64,000 nucleotides of DNA from Natrinema mahii (GTDB lineage: Archaea; Halobacteriota; Halobacteria; Halobacteriales; Natrialbaceae): assembly GCA_000690595.2 (NCBI GenBank), contig JHUT02000001.1:372001-436000 (forward strand), given 5' to 3'. The number at the start of each line of letters is the position of its first letter. The stretch's first letter is position 1. This document shows positions 50,346-58,795 of this stretch, piece after piece. Both the position numbers and the translations under genes were made by a program. Under the pieces are notes generated by a model, which was given only the letters and a program-made list of their open reading frames with translations, was not told the DNA's origin and ran no database searches.

Positions 50346-52043
50346 ATGGCAACTTACGGCGCGCTCTCGCTCGTGCCGCCGCTACTGGCGATCGCCCTTG
50401 CGATCGCGACCCGTCGGCCGATGCTGGCGCTATTTCTGGGCATCTGGTCGGGTGCGGTCATCCATACCGGCGGCCACGGCATCGCACAGACCTTCGACTG
50501 GATCGTAGCCGCGATCATCGTCGACGACGGCTTCCACGTCCAGATCCTCGTCTTCACGCTGCTTCTGGGCTCCGGCGTCGCGCTCATCTGGCGGCTCGGG
50601 GGCGCGATCGCCGTCCGCAACTGGGCGACCGACCGCCTCGAGACCCAGCAGACAGTCGGGCTGACTACGTGGGGGCTCGGCATCGCCCTGTTCTTCGACG
50701 ACTACGCCAACACCGCCATCGTCGGCAGCACCATGCGGGAGATCTCCGATCAGTTGCGGATCTCCCGCGAGAAGCTCGCTTACATCGTCGACTCGACGGC
50801 CGCGCCCGTCGCGACGCTCGGCATCTCGAGTTGGGTCGCGTTCCAGCTGTCGCTGATCGGCAGCGCCTACGAGGAGATGGGCGTCGCGGGCGAGGCACCG
50901 ACGGCGTTCGCGACATTTGCACGCTCGATCCCGTACAACACCTACGCGCTGCTGGCGATCGTCATGGTCGGGGTCATCGTCTACACGGGCCGGGACTACG
51001 GCGAGATGCTCGACGCCGAACACCGCGCGCGGACGACGGGCGCGGTCAACCGCGAAGGGGCACAGCCGCTCCAGAAGGTCGAGGAGGACCTCGGCGAGCC
51101 GATCGACGACCGGCCGATGCTGCGGACCTTCTTCGCGCCCGTCGTCGTCCTGATCGCGGTCACGCTCGCGGGCGCGTTCTGGACGGGGTATCAGTCCTGG
51201 CAGTCGAGTCAGGCCGAGGCGGGAGCACCCACGGCGTTCGGTGCCGCCGTCGACGACGCGGGACTCACGCAGGTACTGATCGACGTCGTCGGGGCAGGCA
51301 ACTTCGCGACGGCGCTGATCTGGGGGTCTTTCGCCATGGTCGTAACCGCGATCGCGATCGGTCTCGCCTACGGCCTGTTCGACATCGGCGAGGGCGTCGA
51401 GACCGTCATCGACGGGTTCGGGATCATGCTGACGGCGGTGACGATCCTCGTCCTCGCGTGGACGATCAGCAGCGTTGCGGAGACGCTCGGCACGGGAGAA
51501 TACGTGGCGACCGCCGCCGAACCGTACCTCTCGGAGGCGTTGTTGCCCGTCCTCATCCTCTTCGTCGCCGCGTTCGTCGCGTTCACGATGGGGTCGTCGT
51601 GGGCGACAATGGGACTCGTCACCCCGATCGCGGTCCGGGTCGCCTACGAGTTCGGGAGCGGGTTCGAACTCGTGCCGGTCGCCGTCGGTGCCGTCTTCTC
51701 CGGCGCGATCTTCGGCGATCACGCGTCGCCGATCTCCGACACCACGGTCCTCTCGGCGACGTTCAGCGGCGCGGACCTGATCGATCACGTCCGCACGCAA
51801 CTGCCCTACGCGCTGACCGTCTTCCTCGTGGTCGTCGGCTGTTACCTGCTCAACGGCTACCTCGGCGTCCCGCCGATCGTCTTCCTGCCGCTCGGCGTCG
51901 TCGCCCTCGTCGGCCTCGTCGTCGGCCTCTCGGAACTCGACGCCGGTCGGAAGGGCCTCGAGCCGGTCGCGACGGAGCCGGCCGTCACCGGCTCCGAGCC
52001 GGAAAGAGAGATCGACGCGGATTCGCCGGACGGGGCCGAGTAG
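50346..52043 (+). CDS. nhaC: NhaC-family antiporter, long paralogue
   Basis: A 565-residue NhaC-type membrane antiporter, longer than the paralogue at 12050. Conserved stretches are WGLGIALFFDDYANTAIVGS, STAAPVATLGISSWVAF, FTMGSSWATMGLVTPIA and GDHASPISDTTVLSATFSGA. An extra cytoplasmic loop lies at about 210-260. Relatives annotated MleN or LldP-like exchange malate/lactate with Na+/H+, so a Na+-coupled organic acid exchange is an alternative. It precedes a VOC-protein gene by 48 bases. Confidence 0.9.
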   Translation: MATYGALSLVPPLLAIALAIATRRPMLALFLGIWSGAVIHTGGHGIAQTFDWIVAAIIVDDGFHVQILVFTLLLGSGVALIWRLGGAIAVRNWATDRLETQQTVGLTTWGLGIALFFDDYANTAIVGSTMREISDQLRISREKLAYIVDSTAAPVATLGISSWVAFQLSLIGSAYEEMGVAGEAPTAFATFARSIPYNTYALLAIVMVGVIVYTGRDYGEMLDAEHRARTTGAVNREGAQPLQKVEEDLGEPIDDRPMLRTFFAPVVVLIAVTLAGAFWTGYQSWQSSQAEAGAPTAFGAAVDDAGLTQVLIDVVGAGNFATALIWGSFAMVVTAIAIGLAYGLFDIGEGVETVIDGFGIMLTAVTILVLAWTISSVAETLGTGEYVATAAEPYLSEALLPVLILFVAAFVAFTMGSSWATMGLVTPIAVRVAYEFGSGFELVPVAVGAVFSGAIFGDHASPISDTTVLSATFSGADLIDHVRTQLPYALTVFLVVVGCYLLNGYLGVPPIVFLPLGVVALVGLVVGLSELDAGRKGLEPVATEPAVTGSEPEREIDADSPDGAE

Positions 52044-52091
52044 ACCACCGCCTTCGCCACGTTTTTGCCGTCTGCTGGCCTGTATTCGTGT

Positions 52092-52880
52092 ATGGACGGA
52101 ACGCTCGATCACACGATGATTCGCGTCGCCGACCTCGAGGAATCGCTCGACTGGTACGGGACCCACCTCGACTACGAGGAGAAGGACCGCCACGAGGGCG
52201 ACGGGTTCACCATCGTCTACCTCGGGCCCGAAGAGATGCACGAGGACGGCGCGATGCTCGAGCTCACCCACAACGAGGGCGAGGAGCCCGAACTGGGCGA
52301 CGCCTGGGGCCACATCGCAGTGCGCGTGCCGGAGGGCGAACTCGAGGATTACTACCAGCAGCTCATGGACGAGGGTGTCGCGGACTATCGGGACCCCGAG
52401 TCCTGCGGCGGGCGCTACGCGTTCGTGAAAGACCCCGACGGCCACGAGATCGAGATCGTCCAGCGCGAGACCGGCGCGCTGTGGTCGCTCGATCACACCA
52501 TGATCCGCGTCGAGGACGCCGACGAGGCGCTTGGCTTCTGGACCCGGAAGTTCGGCTACGACGAGGTCGGCCGCTGGGAGGCCGACACTTTCGCGAACTA
52601 CTTCGTCGAGCCCGCAGACGCCGCCGACGAGGCGATGTCCGTCGAACTCACCTACAACTACGACGGCCGCACGTACGACATGGGCGACGCCTGGGGCCAC
52701 CTCTGTGTCCGCCTCGACGACCTGCAGGACGACTGGGACCAGCTCATGACCCGGGAGGCCCCGGACTACCGCGACCCCGAGAGCTGCGACGACATGTACG
52801 CCTTCACCAAGGACCAGGACGGCCACGAGATCGAACTCATCGAGCGCGACCTCGAGGCCGACTCGCTGTTCCCGTTCTGA
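52092..52880 (+). CDS. VOC-family protein with two glyoxalase domains
   Basis: A 262-residue tandem of two VOC domains (about 1-135 and 136-262). Each starts LDHTMIRV and ends with DGHEIE, giving His and Glu metal-ligand candidates in both halves: H7 with E near 60 and H/E near 76 and 125, repeated in the second half. The duplicated GDAWGH and YRDPESC blocks show it arose by duplication. Glyoxalase I activity is possible, but ring-cleaving dioxygenase relatives also exist. Confidence 0.87.
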   Translation: MDGTLDHTMIRVADLEESLDWYGTHLDYEEKDRHEGDGFTIVYLGPEEMHEDGAMLELTHNEGEEPELGDAWGHIAVRVPEGELEDYYQQLMDEGVADYRDPESCGGRYAFVKDPDGHEIEIVQRETGALWSLDHTMIRVEDADEALGFWTRKFGYDEVGRWEADTFANYFVEPADAADEAMSVELTYNYDGRTYDMGDAWGHLCVRLDDLQDDWDQLMTREAPDYRDPESCDDMYAFTKDQDGHEIELIERDLEADSLFPF

Positions 52881-52955
52881 GCCCCGGGTGTTCTCTCCGT
52901 TTTTCGGGCCGTATCGAGCCGGTCGGCACTCGAGTCGTCGGCTACGAGGACAACG

Positions 52956-53339
52956 TTAGAGGTCCGGGATCGGCACGACGACGACCGGCCGGTCCGCATC
53001 CGCAAGCAATCCCCGCGTGGTCGAGCCGAGGTCGCGCGTCGCATCGGGATCGCCGCTGTGAACCCCGACGACGAGTTCGTCGGCCGCCGAGGCTGTAGCC
53101 GCGTCGCGGAGTTCCGCGACTGGGTCCCCGGTCCGGACCTCGGTCTCGACCTCACCCACCGTCGCGAGCCGAACAGGGGCGACGTTCAACGCCTCCTCGC
53201 AGTCCCGGCGCGCCGTCGGGTCGTCGGCCGGCGCGACGGCGACCACGGTGACGGCGTCGTCGCCGCTTGCCCGCCCCTCGAGGTAGTCACAGATCGCTGC
53301 GGTGGTGTGGACCGAGTCGGTCCCGACGAGATACTGCAT
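52956..53339 (-). CDS. Universal-stress-like protein
   Basis: A 127-residue alpha/beta protein starting MQYLVGTDSVHTTAAICDYL, with VTVVAVAP and a closing RPVVVVPIPDL strand typical of the Usp fold. The ATP-binding glycine signature is reduced (GVHSGDPDATRDLGSTTRGL), so nucleotide binding is doubtful. The start at 53339 is set by the first strand. A palindrome at 53410-53429 shared with the nreA region lies upstream. Confidence 0.78.
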   Translation of the reverse strand: MQYLVGTDSVHTTAAICDYLEGRASGDDAVTVVAVAPADDPTARRDCEEALNVAPVRLATVGEVETEVRTGDPVAELRDAATASAADELVVGVHSGDPDATRDLGSTTRGLLADADRPVVVVPIPDL

Positions 53340-53409
53340 GGTCGACAGCAGGGCGGCAGTCGACACAAACGTATGGGCTCGAGCGTCGGAAACGCGTCGG
53401 GCGAGCGGA

Positions 53410-53429
53410 TTTTCCGACTCGGAAAACGC
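53410..53429. promoter_or_regulatory. Palindromic operator candidate (site 2)
   Basis: TTTTCCGACTCGGAAAACGC is almost identical to the core at 10339-10361 and palindromic (TTTTCCGA/TCGGAAAA). It lies about 70 bases upstream of the minus-strand stress-protein start. Confidence 0.45.
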
Positions 53430-53460
53430 TCTCGGATCACTAATAGGAACGGGCCGATAG

Positions 53461-53519
53461 CGGGAAACGGGGGACGTGATAGGCAATCCCCGCACGCCTG
53501 CGTGGTCCCCCGCTTCCCC
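53461..53519 (-). terminator. Structured G/C-rich hairpin, terminator or small RNA
   Basis: CGGGAAACGGGGGAC (53461-53475) pairs with GTCCCCCGCTTCCCCG (53505-53520) apart from one A:C step, and an inner CACGC/GCGTG pair lies in the loop. It is downstream of the minus-strand regulator/membrane-protein pair that ends at 53647. The 307-base gap 53340-53646 contains this, site 2 and nothing else I can support. Confidence 0.4.
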
Positions 53520-53646
53520 GCATCCGATCATCCCACGGCCGCGACGCCTGCCCCACACGTCCCCGCGATCCCCCCTCGCGCGGAGACGTGCGGCGTCGGC
53601 CGTTCCCCTGAGCGTTGGTCCCTGCCGCTTCGGCCCGCCCGACAAC

Positions 53647-53958
53647 TCAATGCCGACCGTACAACGAGTACGTGATCGCGACCAGCCCGAGCAAGCGACT
53701 CACGTTCTCGAGCAGTGCGATGACGACCTGATCGGGATCGACCAGCGTCGTCACGAAGACGTTGAGCAGGAAGGGAAACACCGTCAACAGCAAGAGCCCG
53801 ATGGCCAGATAGAGCATCGACTGCGCGTCGTTGCGCCGGTACCCCCGGTACGCCTGATACGCGATAACCGCGCCGAACAACGCGACGAGGAAGAGACTCG
53901 CGACGGTCAACAGTTCGAACAGCGTCGCCTCGTCGATCCGGACGGCGTGCCGACTCAT
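53647..53958 (-). CDS. Three-helix membrane protein (DUF7521-like)
   Basis: A 103-residue membrane protein with helices at about 10-32 (LFELLTVASLFLVALFGAVI), 42-65 and 75-98, resembling haloarchaeal proteins labelled DUF7521. The ATG at 53956-53958 overlaps the stop of the upstream HTH gene (ATGA), so the two are translationally coupled. Such HTH-membrane pairs are common in haloarchaea, and the membrane protein may sense a signal for the regulator; this is inference. Confidence 0.8.
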   Translation of the reverse strand: MSRHAVRIDEATLFELLTVASLFLVALFGAVIAYQAYRGYRRNDAQSMLYLAIGLLLLTVFPFLLNVFVTTLVDPDQVVIALLENVSRLLGLVAITYSLYGRH

Positions 53959-54326
53959 CGCATCCCCTCCCACATCCGGGTGAACTTGTCGGCGACGTCT
54001 TCCTCGCGATACGTCAACTCGAGTTCGAACGATCCGTCCTCCAAGGACAGTTCGAGCTGGTCGAGGTTCGCACTATAGACGCTGTAGTGGTTGCCATCGG
54101 GTGCGAGTTCGGTCTCCTCGGTAACGAGGCGACACTCCTCGAGGCGATCGAGTCGTCGATAGATCGTCGGGAGGGAGGCATCACACCGTTCGCTCAGGGT
54201 ACTAGCAGACATGGGTTCGACGCTCGTGTGGGTGAGGATGTCCCGTGCGTACTCGTCGTCGAGAACCGAAAGCAGGGTCGACAGGTCAGTTTCCTCACTC
54301 ACTGGTATGGCAGTTCCTTCCGCCAT
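53955..54326 (-). CDS. Winged-helix (ArsR-like) transcriptional regulator
   Basis: A 123-residue regulator with a winged helix at about 12-80: LSVLDDEYARDILTHTSVEP, then MSASTLSERCDASLPTIYRR as helix-turn-helix and VTEETELAPDGNHYSVYSA as wing. The C-terminus (ELTYREEDVADKFTRMWEGM) is a dimerisation-like tail. It is coupled to the membrane protein downstream. An inverted repeat directly upstream (54346-54365) may be its own operator. Confidence 0.85.
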   Translation of the reverse strand: MAEGTAIPVSEETDLSTLLSVLDDEYARDILTHTSVEPMSASTLSERCDASLPTIYRRLDRLEECRLVTEETELAPDGNHYSVYSANLDQLELSLEDGSFELELTYREEDVADKFTRMWEGMR

Positions 54327-54345
54327 GGCTATCAAAAGCGGTCCG

Positions 54346-54365
54346 GTTTTTCTGGGTGAGAAAAC
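54346..54365. promoter_or_regulatory. Inverted repeat ahead of the HTH gene
   Basis: GTTTTTCT-GGGTG-AGAAAAC is an inverted repeat 20-40 bases before the HTH start, where the TATA region should be. The position suits autorepression. The remaining gap to 54669 (343 bases in all) is AT-rich and holds the kinase promoter but no supported gene. Confidence 0.4.
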
Positions 54366-54627
54366 ACTCCATCGTCGAACCCTCGCAGGGACCGGGGCAT
54401 ACGGGAGCCGAACGGATCGGGACGGGGTGGCAACACGACTGAGCAATCGCCCTCGAGGCCGAAACGGGGATCGGATGCCAACTGGCAGTCAGCACCCGTG
54501 TCTGGCATTCATATAGGTCTCCCGACAATACGCCAGATACGTAATATTTCCTACCAAACCTATTATCTATGTATTTGTCAGTATATTTCTGTAATTATTT
54601 CAGGATTCTTGCGCAACCTAGGGAAAA

Positions 54628-54635
54628 TTTTTATC
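54628..54635 (+). promoter_or_regulatory. TATA box candidate for the histidine kinase gene
   Basis: TTTTTATC in an AT-rich stretch predicts initiation near 54657, a dozen bases ahead of the ATG at 54670 and downstream of an in-frame GTG at 54637. Confidence 0.45.
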
Positions 54636-54669
54636 GGTGCGGATCGTAACAGCTTGTAAAAACAGATTA

Positions 54670-56364
54670 ATGAGTCTGCTAAATTACACAACTGCAATAT
54701 TATTGTTATACTTGAGCGCTCTCCCTGCACTGTACAGCGCCTATACAGTATACGATAAGCGACGGAAACCGGCAATTCAATGGTTTATCGTCTTCATGAT
54801 CCTCGCGGCCGCATGGGCGTTCATCTACGCCACGATGAATCTAGTCACATCTGTCGAACTGACGTACGCGATCGCGAACGTGTTTTGGGCGGTCGTGACC
54901 GCGACTGGTGGGGCGTTCTTTCTCTTCGCCTACGAGTTCGCGTACAAGCAGCCGCTATCGAACAAGACTGCCGTCCTTTTTTTCGTGCCTGCGATCGTCC
55001 TCTTTGCGTTTAGTTGGAGTAATCCGGGCGATCTCGTCTACACTGCCGAGTACACCGTTGGTGACAACGGCGTCCTCCAAGTCGGGTTCCCACAGGGAAT
55101 CCTCTTCGTTAGTGCCGTCCAAGGGTACGGGTATCTGATGACGATCGCGAGTACTGCGCTTTTCTTCGCGGAATCTATCCACTCGAGCGGGAAGCACCGC
55201 CGACGGGCGGCGACGCTTACGCTCTTTTTTATGGGCGTTCTGGCCGCGACGACGCTAACCATCGTCGATTATCTTCCGCCGTACTACGATGGAACGTCGC
55301 TGTTGTACGGTTTCGCGGGCATCTACTTCGCCCACTCCGTGAACCGACACGGGTTTATGGAGTTCACGCCCGTCGCTCGAGACCAGGCGTTCGATGCGAT
55401 TAATGAAGCAGTCTTCATTGTTAACTCCGAACGGGAAATCATCGACGGGAACGATACTGCTGCCGAAACGTTCGATGTGGACCTGAACTCACGGGAACGT
55501 ATCGGAGACGTGCTGCCGACCGACGCTGATACTGGCGAAATTACGGAGTTGTTCTCCCGGACGGAGTTCGAGGAACGCAAGTACTACACAACCCGGACAC
55601 AGCCGTTTGCGTACGGTCGCGGGTTGGCCGGTGAACTCATCGTCGTCGGCGAGATCACGGAGCTCAAAGAACGAGAAAAAGAACTCGAACAGATCAAGGA
55701 CGTTCTACTCAGGTTCTTTCGGCACGATATCCGTACCTCGATGCAAATCATTCTCGGTCAGTCGGAAAGCCTTCAGAAGGATCTCCCGGACGAAAATAAA
55801 ACCGATTTGACCAACATCGTGAACACGTCCGAAGATGTCGTGAACAAAGCTCACAAGATACGACTCATTGACACTATCATCGGTGAAGACGAGACGGTCG
55901 TTGCCAACCTTCCGAGTGTTATCGAAGACGGCATACGGAAAGCCGACGTTCCCCCGGAGACAGCTATCGACGTTTCGATCGACGATGTCAACGTTCAGTG
56001 TCATTCGAAATTCGCCTTCGCGGTGGAGGAGTTGATCGAGAACGCGGTCGAACACCGCCGCCGGGACGAGCAGATTACTGTGACGCTTCGGACCGAAATG
56101 GCGGACGACTCCGTCGCGTTGTTCGTCGAAGATAACGGGAGCGGCATCCCGGAAAACGAACTCAACGTACTGAGACAGGAGGGGGAAACCCAACTGAGCC
56201 ATCTCAGCGGGATCGGACTCTGGATCGTGAAGTATCTGACCGAAAAGGCAGACGGCGTTTTCGAGTGCAGAAACCAGGGCGATGGGGGAGCGCAGATTCT
56301 GATTACCCTTCCCGTTTCCGCCGAGTCCGAGACGGAGCCAGCCGAGACCGCTTCGGACAGATAG
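54670..56364 (+). CDS. Membrane sensor histidine kinase (7TM-PAS-HATPase)
   Basis: A 564-residue kinase. Residues 1-230 hold seven membrane helices of the 7TM histidine-kinase N-terminal type, 235-335 a PAS-like domain (AFDAINEAVFIVNSEREIID), then a phospho-acceptor helix FRHDIRTSMQIILGQSESL with H352, and the ATPase with EELIENAVEH, VEDNGSGIPE and GIGLWIVKYL. It autophosphorylates and passes phosphate to a response regulator, none of which is encoded nearby. Codons rich in A/T (TTA, ATA, AAT) differ from the neighbours. The ATG at 54670 is preferred over the GTG at 54637 on promoter spacing. Confidence 0.87.
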   Translation: MSLLNYTTAILLLYLSALPALYSAYTVYDKRRKPAIQWFIVFMILAAAWAFIYATMNLVTSVELTYAIANVFWAVVTATGGAFFLFAYEFAYKQPLSNKTAVLFFVPAIVLFAFSWSNPGDLVYTAEYTVGDNGVLQVGFPQGILFVSAVQGYGYLMTIASTALFFAESIHSSGKHRRRAATLTLFFMGVLAATTLTIVDYLPPYYDGTSLLYGFAGIYFAHSVNRHGFMEFTPVARDQAFDAINEAVFIVNSEREIIDGNDTAAETFDVDLNSRERIGDVLPTDADTGEITELFSRTEFEERKYYTTRTQPFAYGRGLAGELIVVGEITELKEREKELEQIKDVLLRFFRHDIRTSMQIILGQSESLQKDLPDENKTDLTNIVNTSEDVVNKAHKIRLIDTIIGEDETVVANLPSVIEDGIRKADVPPETAIDVSIDDVNVQCHSKFAFAVEELIENAVEHRRRDEQITVTLRTEMADDSVALFVEDNGSGIPENELNVLRQEGETQLSHLSGIGLWIVKYLTEKADGVFECRNQGDGGAQILITLPVSAESETEPAETASDR

Positions 56365-56405
56365 GTATTCGTTTGTTGTATTTTTCGACCGCGTCCCCTA
56401 GATAT

Positions 56406-56415
56406 CTTTTTATCC
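56406..56415 (+). promoter_or_regulatory. TATA box for the UbiA-like gene
   Basis: CTTTTTATCC lies about 55 bases before the ATG at 56465, predicting its own short-leader transcript separate from the kinase gene. Confidence 0.5.
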
Positions 56416-56464
56416 ACCCGCCATCCGAAAAGTTAAATTGCTGTAATCTCTCCGTACCGATACT

Positions 56465-57268
56465 ATGGATACGCGAACCGTTCATACCACTCTCCTACTG
56501 AATATCTGGCTCTGCATCGGAGCTGGCTTGCTGGTGATCATAACCGCACTAACGCTCGATGTCTCACTTTCGGCGATCGGTGTTGGATTACTTCTCCCCG
56601 CACTGGGCATCTACTTCATCTACGTCGAAGACCGGCGGCAGATCAGTCCAGAAGACCGAATCAATAGCACGTACAGGACAGCACTTGTCGAACGATTCGA
56701 CGAGCCATTGCGCTATACGAGCCTCGCTAGTCTCGTCGTCTATCAGGCCATCACTCTCTATTTTGCGATCGATCTTCCAGCGACGTCTCAGACGGTACTA
56801 GCGCTTCTCATCGCGCAACTGCCGTTGGTATTCGTCTATACGTATGACTATTCGAAGCGCTACCCTCTCATCGACTCCGCATACGTCGCAGTGGTCTGGG
56901 CAGTGCTGATTTCGTTTCCGATATTCCTCACCACGGCTCACCGGATCACTGTCTCGACGGTGGCGGTGTTCGTGGCCTGGTTCGCCATCATCTTTGCAGG
57001 AGTCGAGTCTAGAAATATAAGCGACGTCGCCGGAGATAACGAGGTAGATCGGGCGACTGTCGCGTCTATTCTCGGTCCGAAACGGACCGAATATCTGGTG
57101 GTAGCGTTAAAAGTCTCCGGACTAAGCCTCATCTATGGGTTCGGCGGAGCGCTCCCGGCACTCCTCACGGGCCTGTATCTGTTGTACTTGTCCCTGTTCC
57201 GCGAGCTGACACGGAGTATCACCCCACCGCAGGAGTACTCCCCCGATGATCTCTCGAAAAGAGACTGA
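56465..57268 (+). CDS. UbiA-like prenyltransferase family membrane protein
   Basis: A 267-residue membrane protein with eight to nine helices. The region IYVEDRRQISPEDRINSTYR (52-71) sits where UbiA enzymes carry the first Asp-rich motif, and ESRNISDVAGDNEVDRATVA with SILG (181-204) matches the second (D..GD...D). UbiA proteins attach prenyl chains to aromatic or lipid acceptors using Mg2+. The first motif deviates from NDxxDxxxD, so the substrate, and even activity, are open. It shares the low-GC character of the adjacent kinase gene. Confidence 0.65.
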   Translation: MDTRTVHTTLLLNIWLCIGAGLLVIITALTLDVSLSAIGVGLLLPALGIYFIYVEDRRQISPEDRINSTYRTALVERFDEPLRYTSLASLVVYQAITLYFAIDLPATSQTVLALLIAQLPLVFVYTYDYSKRYPLIDSAYVAVVWAVLISFPIFLTTAHRITVSTVAVFVAWFAIIFAGVESRNISDVAGDNEVDRATVASILGPKRTEYLVVALKVSGLSLIYGFGGALPALLTGLYLLYLSLFRELTRSITPPQEYSPDDLSKRD

Positions 57269-57418
57269 CGCGCTGAAGAGAATCGGTCGACTCTCACGTT
57301 CTGGAACCGCTCAGCCGGAATGGCCCGTCTGACGCCGTCCAGAAACGCATGTAGACGGGTGATATCGATACCGTCACCAGTTATCCGAACTCACGCCCAC
57401 GTACTCCAAGGAGCGATA

Positions 57419-57432
57419 TTCGATATATCGAA
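57419..57432. promoter_or_regulatory. Perfect 14-bp palindrome between convergent genes
   Basis: TTCGATATATCGAA is a perfect palindrome at the right border of the AT-rich segment, between two convergent gene ends. It might be a protein-binding or recombination site; the sequence does not decide. Confidence 0.35.
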
Positions 57433-57464
57433 ATTAGGTTTATTTCTCGGGGAGTGGGTCTGCG

Positions 57465-58211
57465 CTACCCCCGTTCGCCATCGACCCACGCGAGCCAGTC
57501 GAACAGCCGCTCGCGTAGTCGGTCCTCGGCCGCGCGCGAGAAGCGATGGCCCTCGCCCGCGAACCGCTCGAGGAGGACGTCGGTCTCGAGTCGCCGAGCG
57601 GCCGCGAAGCTGTCGGCGGGATCGACGACGTCGTCAGCCCCGCCGTGGAAGATCGCGACCGGGACCGCAAGCGATGCGACGACATCGTCGAAGGGGTGGC
57701 GATCCAGTGCCTCGAGAAACCGGCGGTCGATCCGTTCGCCGGTCTCGAACTGCACCGCCCCGTCGCGATCGATGGTGTCCCGATAGTCGTCGAACGTATC
57801 GGTAGTCGTCACGGGCGCGCGCGTCGCGACCGCCCGCGCCCGGTCGTCCGTCGCGGCGGCGTGGAAGGCCATTTTCCCGCCGAAACTCGAGCCAAAGAGG
57901 ACGTACGAGTCCGGGTCGAAGTACTCGATGACGGCCCGGAGGTCGGCCAGCCGGGCCTCGAGGGTGGCATCGACGAACGCGCCGTCGGACTCGCCACAGC
58001 CTCGGCAGTCGAACCGAACGGCGTTGTACCCCTCCCTGACTGCCCGCCGACACCGACCCTCGTAGCTTCCGGACTTGTCGCTGCGAAGGCCGTGACAGAA
58101 GACCAGCCAGTCGTCCGAGTCGGCCTCGTGGTGAACCGCGGCGACCTCGGGGGGCGACCCCGTCGCCGTCGCCGTTGCCGTTTCGATCGGGATCCTGTGT
58201 GCATCCGGCAT
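57465..58211 (-). CDS. Alpha/beta hydrolase
   Basis: A 248-residue alpha/beta-hydrolase of the serine aminopeptidase/lysophospholipase-like type. FCHGLRSDKSG supplies the oxyanion loop, GSSFGGKMAFHAA the nucleophile serine elbow (about residue 110), IFHGGADDVVDP the acid, and AGEGHRFS the histidine. It is cytoplasmic, with no signal peptide. The substrate is not predictable. High-GC codon use resumes here after the AT-rich segment. Confidence 0.88.
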   Translation of the reverse strand: MPDAHRIPIETATATATGSPPEVAAVHHEADSDDWLVFCHGLRSDKSGSYEGRCRRAVREGYNAVRFDCRGCGESDGAFVDATLEARLADLRAVIEYFDPDSYVLFGSSFGGKMAFHAAATDDRARAVATRAPVTTTDTFDDYRDTIDRDGAVQFETGERIDRRFLEALDRHPFDDVVASLAVPVAIFHGGADDVVDPADSFAAARRLETDVLLERFAGEGHRFSRAAEDRLRERLFDWLAWVDGERG

Positions 58212-58345
58212 GGTCCGAAACGACGACTGGCAGCGTCTTGATCCCGGCGCTGTTCTCGGGAGGGGGTCGCGGTGTCGGTGCCGACTCGAGCGCCCGAGCC
58301 CCGGCCGGCGAATCGTTTATCGCTCCCGGCGGGGTTGTCCCGTCT

Positions 58346-58510
58346 ATGACTCACACGACCTACCGGTGTCCGTGTGGTGCCCGCCTCGAGTTCAAGCAGG
58401 ACCTGCGGAAGGAACGCGGGACGCCGACGCCCGAGTGGAAATGCAAGGACTGTGGGACGCCGGTGCCGGGGATGACGGCCGAGAAGATCCGCCACCAGCA
58501 CCCGACCTGA
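58346..58510 (+). CDS. Zinc-finger micro-protein
   Basis: A 54-residue protein with CPCG (residues 8-11) and CKDCG (33-37), two CxC/CxxC pairs able to form one zinc site, and a C-terminal KIRHQHPT. It has the size of the many haloarchaeal zinc-finger micro-proteins; its role is unknown. A short GC-rich gap separates it from the divergent hydrolase. The following 285 bases (58511-58795) hold nothing I can support. Confidence 0.75.
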   Translation: MTHTTYRCPCGARLEFKQDLRKERGTPTPEWKCKDCGTPVPGMTAEKIRHQHPT

Positions 58511-58795
58511 TTCGGGCCGGTCCAGTCGACCACATGTCGATAAACTCCATTGCACGATATCGAATCGTTGCATCGCCGATCCGACTCGAGTTAGCTGTGT
58601 CCCCTGTGCGGTCTGTATCGGTGATACCGCGACCGACTGTCCAACGAAGTGCGGTATCGAACAGTTCTGGTACCCGCCGAAACGGGACGCGAATCCGCCG
58701 GAATCGGAAGCGATACCCACGACCCATTTTTCACGCGACGGCACAACGACCGATCGTGCGGTTCCGTCGACGGTCGCGGGGCTCGAGACCGAGAC

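Noticed and set aside
54400-57440. AT-rich segment considered as a provirus or plasmid insertion
   Set aside because: No integrase, replication protein, tRNA border or direct-repeat boundary was found; only gene transfer of unknown kind is suggested.
58511-58795. Small open frames in the gap after the zinc-finger micro-protein
   Set aside because: None has a promoter, plausible start or haloarchaeal amino-acid bias; the gap was left unannotated.
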